DNA of 44,009 bases. It comes from Flavobacteriales bacterium. Lineage in GTDB: Bacteria > Bacteroidota > Bacteroidia > Flavobacteriales_F > PHOS-HE28. The notes under the pieces were generated by a model. The model was not told where the DNA came from, did not search any database, and was given only the letters and a program-made list of their open reading frames with translations. The stretch covers positions 1 through 44,009 of the forward strand of contig JAEUSY010000049.1 in assembly GCA_016788295.1 (NCBI GenBank), written 5' to 3'. Of the stretch, positions 1 to 6,142 are shown piece by piece. How positions within the stretch are numbered: the stretch's first letter is position 1; the number at the start of each line of letters is the position of its first letter. Position numbers and translations under genes: made by a program.

Positions 1-2025
1 GCCGGCGAGCTGGAAGGGGAGGACCTGCCCCTCGGCGACCGCAGCAACATGGGCTTCAAGGGCACCGTGGTGGCCAAGGGCCGCGGCGAGGGCATCGTGG
101 TGGCCACCGGCATGCGCACCGAGATGGGCCGCATCGCCAAGTTGCTGGACCAGGGCACCACCGCAACACCGCTGCAGAAACGCATGGCCGCCTTCGGCAA
201 GGTGGTGGCCATCGCCGTGCTCGCCATCTGCGCGGTGCTCTTCACCGTGGGCTGGCTGCGGGGCGGCGATCCCATGACGCTCCTGCTCACCTCCATCTCG
301 CTGGCCGTCGCCGCCATCCCCGAGGCCCTTCCCGCGCTGATGTCGGTCTCGCTCGCGCTCTCCGCCGCGCGCATGGTGAAGCAGCAGGCCCTCGTGCGCC
401 GCCTGGCCGCCGTGGAGACCCTGGGCTCCGTCACCGTGATCTGCACCGACAAGACCGGCACCCTCACCCGCAACCGCATGCGCGTGGAGGAGCTCGTGGT
501 GCTCGACGAAGCCCAACGCGAGCGCCTGCTCCAGGCCATGTCCCTGAGCAACGACGTGCTGGCCGGCCCCGATGGTCCGGTGGGCGAAGGCACCGAGCTC
601 GCGCTCTTCGAGCATGCCGAGGCGGCCGGTGTGCGGAAGGCCGAGGCGGAAGCGCAACTGCCCCGCGTGGCGGAAGTGCCCTTCGACGCCGTGCGCAAGT
701 GCATGAGCACCGTTCATCGCAAGCCCGATGGCCGCCACCTGCTCTTCATCAAGGGCGCGCTGGAGTCCTTATGGGAACGGGTTCCCTCGCCCGATCCCCG
801 CTGGCGTGCCGAGGCCGACCGCCTCGCGGCCGAGGGCCTGCGCGTGATGGCCATGGGCTGGCGCGAACTGGCGGACGGACCGCTGCCCGAGGACCCGCAC
901 GAACTGGAACGCGACATCACGCTGCTCGGCCTGGCCGGCATCCAGGACCCGCCGCGTGATGAGGTGCCGCAGGCCATCGCCGATTGCCAGGGCGCCGGCA
1001 TCCGTACGGTGATGATCACCGGTGACCATCCCGTTACCGCGCGCACCATCGCCAGGCGTATCGGCCTGCTGAGCCCTGCGGAAGCGGACGACCCGCGCAG
1101 CGTGATCACCGGGGCTGAGCTTGCGAGGCTGAATGCCACCGCCCTGCGCGAACGGGTGGACCACCTGCGCGTCATCGCCCGCGTTTCGCCCGAGCAGAAG
1201 CTCGACATCGTGGCCGCCCTGCAGGAGCACGGGCACTTCGTGGCCATGACGGGCGATGGCGTGAACGATGCGCCGGCACTTAAGCGCGCCGACATCGGTG
1301 TGGCCATGGGCATCACCGGCACCGACGTGAGCCGCGAGGCGGCCGACATGGTGCTGCTCGACGACAACTTCGCTACGCTGGCCCATGCGGTGCGCGAAGG
1401 GCGCCGGGTGTTCGACAACATCCGGAAGTTCATCAAGTACACGCTCACCAGCAACGCCGGCGAGATCTGGGCCATCGTACTCGCGCCCCTGCTCGGCCTG
1501 CCCATCCCGCTGCTGCCCGTTCACATCCTGTGGATCAACCTGGTCACTGACGGACTGCCCGGCCTCTTCCTCTCGCAGGAGCCCGCCGAGCGTGATGTGA
1601 TGCAGCGCAGGCCACGCCATCCCAAGGAGAGCATCTTCGCGCATGGCCTCGGCATCCACATCCTGTGGGTGGGCCTTCTCATGGGCGCGGTGACCCTGGT
1701 AGCACAGGCCTGGGCCATCCGCACCGGGCACGCGCACTGGCAGACCATCGCCTTCAACGTGCTTTGCCTCAGCCAGATGGGCCATGTGTGGGCCATCCGC
1801 ACGGAGCGCTCGTTCTTCCGCACCAACTTCTTCTCCAATCCCGCGCTGCTCGCGGCCGTGGCGCTCACCTTCGGCCTTCAGGCCCTGGTCACCTTCGTGC
1901 CGGTGTTCCAGGAGATCTTCCGCACACAGGCGCTCACCCTGGAGGAGTTCCTCGTGGTCACCGCGCTGTCGTCCGTGGTCTTCATCGGGGTTGAGGTGGA
2001 GAAGCTGGTCTCCAGGCGGCACTAA
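1..2025 (+). CDS. Calcium-type P-type ATPase, 3' part (5' end outside window)
   Basis: This is a cation-pumping P-type ATPase of the inner membrane that uses ATP to export a metal ion, most likely Ca2+. The frame is open from base 1, so the N-terminus (actuator domain, first membrane helices) lies outside. Visible in order: the M4 motif PEALP (319-333), the phosphorylation site DKTGTLT (Asp codon 448-450), the nucleotide-binding domain, the hinge TGDGVNDAP (about 1249-1275), and six C-terminal membrane segments. M5 keeps the Asn/Glu pair (SNAGE, about 1450-1464) and M6 keeps NLVTDGLP, as in SERCA-type pumps, which argues for Ca2+ over heavy metals. M4 has Ala where SERCA has Gly (PEGLP). The TAA stop overlaps the stop of the convergent chitinase gene by four bases. 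Family certain; the exact ion is inferred. Confidence 0.93.
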   Translation, partial: AGELEGEDLPLGDRSNMGFKGTVVAKGRGEGIVVATGMRTEMGRIAKLLDQGTTATPLQKRMAAFGKVVAIAVLAICAVLFTVGWLRGGDPMTLLLTSISLAVAAIPEALPALMSVSLALSAARMVKQQALVRRLAAVETLGSVTVICTDKTGTLTRNRMRVEELVVLDEAQRERLLQAMSLSNDVLAGPDGPVGEGTELALFEHAEAAGVRKAEAEAQLPRVAEVPFDAVRKCMSTVHRKPDGRHLLFIKGALESLWERVPSPDPRWRAEADRLAAEGLRVMAMGWRELADGPLPEDPHELERDITLLGLAGIQDPPRDEVPQAIADCQGAGIRTVMITGDHPVTARTIARRIGLLSPAEADDPRSVITGAELARLNATALRERVDHLRVIARVSPEQKLDIVAALQEHGHFVAMTGDGVNDAPALKRADIGVAMGITGTDVSREAADMVLLDDNFATLAHAVREGRRVFDNIRKFIKYTLTSNAGEIWAIVLAPLLGLPIPLLPVHILWINLVTDGLPGLFLSQEPAERDVMQRRPRHPKESIFAHGLGIHILWVGLLMGAVTLVAQAWAIRTGHAHWQTIAFNVLCLSQMGHVWAIRTERSFFRTNFFSNPALLAAVALTFGLQALVTFVPVFQEIFRTQALTLEEFLVVTALSSVVFIGVEVEKLVSRRH

Positions 2026-3323
2026 CGCACGACGACCACCCGTCGGCTGAGCACCGGGGCACGATCCCGCTCCACACGCAGCATGTAGGCCCCTGTGGGC
2101 CCGTCGAAGGACAGCTCAACGCAGTCGGACGAGGCACGCTCCGTGAGCACCACCCGGCCCATGGCATCCAGCAGCACCAGGTCCTCGCCGCCCCGGAGAC
2201 CACCGACATGCAGCACGCCCGCATCCACAGGCACCGGCCATACGGTGATGCCAGTTGCCTCAACTTCGCCCACCTCGGTGGTGATCCCGAAGATGTCCTC
2301 GAAGGCCTGGGCGTACTCATCGGGCACGGCGCAGTTGCCGGTCGCGTCCCAGTTGATGCTCCAGGTCATGAGGCCGCGCAGGGTGGGGTAGGTGGCGACG
2401 CGTTGGTAACTGCCCGGCTGCGGGCCTGTTCCGCGCAGGTAGTCCACGGCCTGCTCCAGCACGGCGGGCGCTACATAGCCGCCCCCGGCCGCGAGCGGAC
2501 AGGCGGGCAGGCCGATGGCCACCTTCTCCGGCGGCAGCGGGGCGAAGAAGCCGCCGTTGGTCTGGAAGCCCTGCAGCAGCGCCTCGGTCTGGCTCACGAT
2601 GAAGTCGGCCGTGCCCTGGGTGTAGATGCCGCCGTCGATGCCGTACATGCTGCCGCTGTTGTACAGCTGCACCTGCAGGATGTCCAAGCGGTTCCGCAAC
2701 GCATCGATGATCGGCAGGTAGGCGCCCCAGATGCCGCCGTACGCGCTCATGCCGCCCTGCACGTAGGCCGTCTCCGGCGCCATGGTGAGCATCATGGGCA
2801 CGCCGTTCGTGGCCTCGTATTGATCGGCGATGCTGTTCACCGCGTCGATCAGGCGGATGATGCGGGCATCGGTGGGGTTGGCGATGGTGCCGCCGCTGAT
2901 GGCCACCGACGCGCCCTCCAGGTCGATGTCGATGCCGTCGAATCCGTAGGTGGCCAGGATGCCCAGCATGCTGTTCACGAACTGGTCGCGCTCGACGTCG
3001 CTGTCCAGGTGCACGGTGGCGTTGGCCCCGCCGATGCTGATGAGCACCTTCTTCCCCTGGGCCTGCAACACGGCCACATCTGCGGTGAAGGTGGCGGGCG
3101 CGGTCTCGGCCGGTGCGAACTCCATGTCGTATGTGCTGCCAGCCGCCGGCACGGCGAAGCTCACCTCGATCACCGTGTAGCGCGGGTCCACCTGGCTCAG
3201 TTCCAGGTACGGCGCGTTGCCGTCGTTCCAGTTGTGCCAGTAGCCCACCAGGTCGGGGCCTTGGGCATGGAGGCTGATGGTCAGGCTGAACGCGGACAGG
3301 AGGGCGAAGGAGCGTGGGCGCAT
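2022..3323 (-). CDS. Secreted GH18 chitinase with T9SS sorting domain
   Basis: This is a family 18 glycoside hydrolase, probably an endo- or exochitinase cleaving beta-1,4-GlcNAc polymers outside the cell. The signature DGIDIDLEG is present, with the catalytic Glu at about residue 136. The SIGGAN strand and the C-terminal MTWSINWD strand are those of ChiC/ChiD-type chitinases. The N-terminus is a signal peptide ending near HAQG. The last ~80 residues (from about WPVPVDAG) form a type A T9SS sorting domain, so the enzyme is expected to cross the outer membrane and be anchored or released. I chose the ATG at 3323 because the signal peptide begins there; an upstream in-frame start at 3356 would put 11 residues before it. 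No partner genes such as SusC/D are adjacent. The activity call is strong; substrate detail is inferred. Confidence 0.92.
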   Translation of the reverse strand: MRPRSFALLSAFSLTISLHAQGPDLVGYWHNWNDGNAPYLELSQVDPRYTVIEVSFAVPAAGSTYDMEFAPAETAPATFTADVAVLQAQGKKVLISIGGANATVHLDSDVERDQFVNSMLGILATYGFDGIDIDLEGASVAISGGTIANPTDARIIRLIDAVNSIADQYEATNGVPMMLTMAPETAYVQGGMSAYGGIWGAYLPIIDALRNRLDILQVQLYNSGSMYGIDGGIYTQGTADFIVSQTEALLQGFQTNGGFFAPLPPEKVAIGLPACPLAAGGGYVAPAVLEQAVDYLRGTGPQPGSYQRVATYPTLRGLMTWSINWDATGNCAVPDEYAQAFEDIFGITTEVGEVEATGITVWPVPVDAGVLHVGGLRGGEDLVLLDAMGRVVLTERASSDCVELSFDGPTGAYMLRVERDRAPVLSRRVVVVR

Positions 3324-3507
3324 GGCGATCGGTTCGGCCCCAAGATGCGCGTTCACGGCGGAACGATGGTGGCGAGCGTCGTCGATCCTTGGGAGGCTGA
3401 GCGGGACGGGCGCGGCGCGTGCATCCTACCAGCGGTGGTCATAGGATAGTTAAGCGCTGGCGCGAGGCTGTCCTTGCGAGGCTCTGCGAAGTAATGCGAG
3501 TGCTTGC

Positions 3508-3637
3508 GTTCAACGTGTCGCAGCTAAACGCCGGCAGGAGGTCCGGGACCTGCCTCGAGGCTCCGAACATTCAAGTATACCGCTTCTCTTTTTAGAGCTG
3601 AGGGCCTGCTGGCGTTTAGGTGCTGTTATAGCACGTT
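3508..3637 (-). repeat. attC-like imperfect palindrome downstream of the A+T-rich orphan gene
   Basis: This fills most of the gap between the chitinase and the orphan gene. Two 15-base arms, CTAAACGCCGGCAGG (3524-3538) and CCTGCTGGCGTTTAG (3605-3619), are inverted copies with one mismatch. Outside them AACGTG (3512-3517) pairs with CACGTT (3632-3637). Read on the minus strand, in the direction of the orphan gene, the distal end is GTTGAAC, which fits the integron core-site consensus GTTRRRY. The proximal end, GAATAAC, keeps only the terminal AAC. Length (~130 bases), nested arms and position directly 3' of an odd-composition ORF resemble an integron attC site. Identity as attC is inference. 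Confidence 0.45.
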
Positions 3638-3644
3638 ATTCACT

Positions 3645-4226
3645 TTACATTCCATCCTCTCGATCAGAAAGCCAGTCTTTGTACTTCTGTTTCAATCTGT
3701 CACGTTGTTCCGTTGAATCCACAATCACATCAACTCCACCATCATAAGGAGCAATGATACATTTCCTTGAAGGACTGATAAACATGGCTCGAATTTGGTC
3801 ATCGGCAATTGCCTTGAGAATTACATCTCTTTTCCCGCTTTTCCAATATTCCGTCATAACATATATGTCAAGACCAATTCCATTTTCATATTCTTCTGGC
3901 TTTTCCTTTTGCAAGTCAATAGTTAATACTTTTTCAAATTTGCCGAAATCTGTCAAAGAATGGTAATTATTGTTAGTGATGTCATTGGTATAAAGTCCAA
4001 AGGAAATTACCACCTCGGCTTCTTGGCCAATGAGATCATCAATCAATTCATTTTGTCTGTCAAGTATAATTTTGTATTCGTCTGCAGTATCAGGATATCT
4101 TTTTGACTCAGGCAAACTGTGAATTCGAAACCACCTGTCAGGATACACCCATTTCAATTCGTGATTGACTGGAAAAGTCTCCGGATAATTCTTGTTCCAA
4201 TAGTCTATGAATCCTCGTTCAGTCAT
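3645..4226 (-). CDS. Hypothetical protein, A+T-rich orphan gene (possible gene cassette)
   Basis: This is a 193-residue soluble protein with no signal peptide or membrane segment. I do not recognise a family with certainty. Conserved-looking blocks are YWNKNYPETFP near the N-terminus, WFRIHSLPESKRY, then an Asp/Glu-rich middle. It loosely recalls DUF3885-type proteins, but I would not rely on that. The gene is visibly richer in A and T than everything around it and uses A/T-ending codons, so it was probably acquired. It starts with ATG at 4226. The stop is followed within 10 bases by the attC-like palindrome, and a broken tyrosine recombinase lies just upstream, so it may be a captured cassette gene. 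No function is assigned. Confidence 0.75.
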   Translation of the reverse strand: MTERGFIDYWNKNYPETFPVNHELKWVYPDRWFRIHSLPESKRYPDTADEYKIILDRQNELIDDLIGQEAEVVISFGLYTNDITNNNYHSLTDFGKFEKVLTIDLQKEKPEEYENGIGLDIYVMTEYWKSGKRDVILKAIADDQIRAMFISPSRKCIIAPYDGGVDVIVDSTEQRDRLKQKYKDWLSDREDGM

Positions 4227-4331
4227 TTTTGAATGTACTATAACTAGAGGGGTGTTCCAGGTGTTCGGGTTATTTCGCCCGTAGGGGGTAGTACTATTCC
4301 ACTATTCCAGCATGTAAACCCTGGATGAAGA

Positions 4332-4823
4332 TCACAGGTCAAGGTCGTCCAATGGACTACGGATCTTGCCCAAGGCCTTGGTACTGACATGGGTGTATGT
4401 TTTGACAAGCTCAACATGAAGATCTCTCATCGTTCGCCGTAGCCTCGGCGAAGGCGAAGTCGTTTTGCTGCTCGAGTGACCGAGCAGGGTTTGAATGTAG
4501 CAAAGATCAGTGCCCTTCTCTAAAAGATGGGTTGCGAACGAATGCCGCAGCGTTTGGACGGTGGCTGGTTTGGCGATACCGGCCTTCTCCAAGGCTACCT
4601 CAAGCACCTTCTGCAGGCTGCTGGCACTGTATGCGCCACCGCCTTGCCCTTCGAAGAGCCGTTCACGCGGCTTGGCGTGCTCCGGATACCGCTTGAGCAG
4701 CTCCGCGGTACGGCGTCCACGCAGGGTCGTGCGGTCCTTGTTGCCCTTCGCGCCCCGGATCCGGGTCAAGCCCCGGTTGAAGAGCAGCTCTTCCAGGACC
4801 GGGGCGAGCACCTCGCTGCGCAT
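4332..4823 (-). pseudogene. Tyrosine recombinase/integrase, C-terminal remnant
   Basis: This is the catalytic C-terminal half of a Xer/integrase-type tyrosine recombinase; the N-terminal core-binding domain is missing. The reading frame resumes right at the first catalytic Arg (start of the fragment, MRSEVL), and an in-frame stop lies at 4842-4844 inside the direct repeat that borders the neighbouring ATPase gene. Kept: the beta-hairpin Lys region (GAKGNKDRTT), the box II Arg (about residue 93), the LLGH His (about 116) and Tyr in YTHVS (about 143). Damaged: the first His of HxxR is Gln (residue 90, codon CAA). About 20 foreign residues also separate the normally near-adjacent SSSKTT and YTHVS blocks; they are encoded by a palindromic insert (about 4405-4461). 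Three independent lesions make an active enzyme unlikely. Confidence 0.88.
4397..4467. repeat. Palindromic (REP/MITE-like) element inside the recombinase remnant
   Basis: Two hairpins lie side by side. One has arms TTCGCCG (4433-4439) and CGGCGAA (4446-4452) around a six-base loop. The other spans 4397-4417 with outer arms ATGTT/AACAT and inner TTGA/TCAA. GTTTTG occurs at 4399-4404 and again at 4462-4467, exactly 63 bases apart, so the insert keeps the reading frame and may have duplicated its target. It breaks the conserved stretch leading to the catalytic tyrosine. Confidence 0.6.
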
Positions 4824-4837
4824 GACCCGTTCATGAG

Positions 4838-4870
4838 ATTCCTAAAGTACAACTTTATAAAACTCAAAAC
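4838..4870. repeat. Direct repeat with palindromic core, left copy (3' of ATPase gene)
   Basis: The core CTAAAGTACAACTTTA (4842-4857) is identical to the copy at 6066-6081. Both are followed, after two variable bases, by AAACTCAAAAC. The core is itself a palindrome (arms TAAAGT and ACTTTA, centre ACA). Together the two copies frame the DUF4143 ATPase gene in the same orientation. Confidence 0.75.
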
Positions 4871-4881
4871 TGCCCGGACGC

Positions 4882-6054
4882 TCATCCGCCCTTCATCCAG
4901 GCCGCCAGCTCCATCGCTTTCACGCCATGGGCAAGGCTTTCCGGTGTTCGTCGGTCGCCCTTGCGGTGCAGGATGAAGCAGCGGGCGGGGCGTTCGAGCT
5001 TGCGCTTTTCTTCGAAGGCCTTCGTGAGCTGGGCCAGCGATGCGGCCATGCTGGGCACCGGGGTGCGGGTGGCCTTGCACTCGATCATGTCCACCCCGCC
5101 GTTGGGCGTGGGCACCAGAAAGTCCACCTCCAGCCCCTGCTGGTCGCGGAAGTGGTAGAGCTCGCGCCGGCGGCCACTGTTCACCTGGCGCTTGATGAGC
5201 TCCGTGGCCACGAAGCCCTCCCACAGCGCGCCCAGGAAGGGCGAACGCTCCAGCTCGGCCACCGTGGTGATGCCCAGCAGGTGGCAGGCCAGCCCGCTGT
5301 CGGCGAAGTACACCTTGGGCGACTTGATCAGGCGCTTGCCGAGGTTCTCGTAGAAGGGCGGCACGATGAGCAGCTGCTGGGTGGTCTCCAGCACGCCCAG
5401 CCACTGGTTGATGGTGGGCACGCTCACCCCCAGCGGCGCGGCGAGCTCGGTGCGGTTGAGCACCTGCCCGTGCCGCGTGGCCAGCAGGGCCATGAAGCGC
5501 CGGAAGGTGGCCAGGTCGCGCACGTTGGTCACGGCCCGCACATCGCGCTCCAGGTAGGTCTGCACGTAGCTGCTGAACCACAGCCCCGCGCCCTTGGGAC
5601 GCGCCACGGCCTCGGGATAGCCGCCGTGCAGCAGCCCCACGCGCGGCGATTCCGTGATGGACAAGGGGTACAGCTGCAGCACCGCCGCGCGCCCGGCCAT
5701 CGACTCGGTGACACCGCCCATCAGCGCGGCCTCCTGCGAGCCGGTGAGGAACCACTGCCCCGTGCGGCGCGGGTTACGGTCGATGCGCGAGCGCACGTAG
5801 GAGAACAGTTCGGGCACGTTCTGCACCTCGTCAAGGATGGCGGGCAGCTTCAGCTCATCCAGGAAGCCCTGCGGGTCAGCGCGCATGCGGGCGATCACAT
5901 CGGGGTCCTCCAGCAGGGTGTACGAGGCCTTGGGGAAGAGCTTCCGCAGCAGCACGGTCTTGCCCGCGCGCCGCGGGCCGGTGAGCACCACGGCAGGGAA
6001 GGAGCGGGAGGCCTTCAACAGCACCTTCCCAAGGTCGCGATCGGTGTAGCGCAT
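4882..6054 (-). CDS. AAA-type ATPase with C-terminal DUF4143 domain (COG1373)
   Basis: This is a 390-residue cytoplasmic ATP-binding protein of the widespread COG1373 group, whose cellular role is not established. The N-terminal AAA domain has Walker A GPRRAGKT (residues 26-33), Walker B LPAILDEVQN (about 70-79) and a sensor-like LTGSQ. The middle contains a winged-helix-like stretch (about 195-225). The C-terminal DUF4143 part carries EVD (309-311) and ECK (325-327), the spacing of a PD-(D/E)xK nuclease-like core, so DNA cleavage or binding is possible. The gene with short flanks sits between two direct repeats (4838-4870 and 6063-6094), as if it moved or duplicated as a unit. It separates the DNA-repair operon from the truncated recombinase. 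Start ATG at 6054. Confidence 0.9.
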   Translation of the reverse strand: MRYTDRDLGKVLLKASRSFPAVVLTGPRRAGKTVLLRKLFPKASYTLLEDPDVIARMRADPQGFLDELKLPAILDEVQNVPELFSYVRSRIDRNPRRTGQWFLTGSQEAALMGGVTESMAGRAAVLQLYPLSITESPRVGLLHGGYPEAVARPKGAGLWFSSYVQTYLERDVRAVTNVRDLATFRRFMALLATRHGQVLNRTELAAPLGVSVPTINQWLGVLETTQQLLIVPPFYENLGKRLIKSPKVYFADSGLACHLLGITTVAELERSPFLGALWEGFVATELIKRQVNSGRRRELYHFRDQQGLEVDFLVPTPNGGVDMIECKATRTPVPSMAASLAQLTKAFEEKRKLERPARCFILHRKGDRRTPESLAHGVKAMELAAWMKGG

Positions 6055-6062
6055 CGTTGAGA

Positions 6063-6094
6063 ATTCTAAAGTACAACTTTAGGAAACTCAAAAC
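6063..6094. repeat. Direct repeat with palindromic core, right copy (5' of ATPase gene)
   Basis: This is the second copy of the CTAAAGTACAACTTTA element (6066-6081) followed by AAACTCAAAAC. It lies 8 bases upstream of the ATPase start codon, between that gene and the end of the helicase gene, so it could also serve as an operator or promoter element for the ATPase. Confidence 0.75.
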
Positions 6095-6142
6095 AAGCAG
6101 GGGGGCTCCAGGGGGGCGATCACGCCTTCTCCGACCGCTCCG

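Noticed and set aside
769..2022. 417-codon frame opposite the P-type ATPase (similar ones lie opposite the chitinase at 2208-3449 and the DUF4143 ATPase at 4927-6060)
   Set aside because: No recognisable domain, and His/Asp/Arg-rich shadow composition. The real genes on the other strand carry full motifs.
4766..5755. Minus-strand frame joining the recombinase region to the ATPase region in another phase
   Set aside because: It translates the ATPase gene out of frame, and its protein is Arg/Ala/Gly-rich nonsense.
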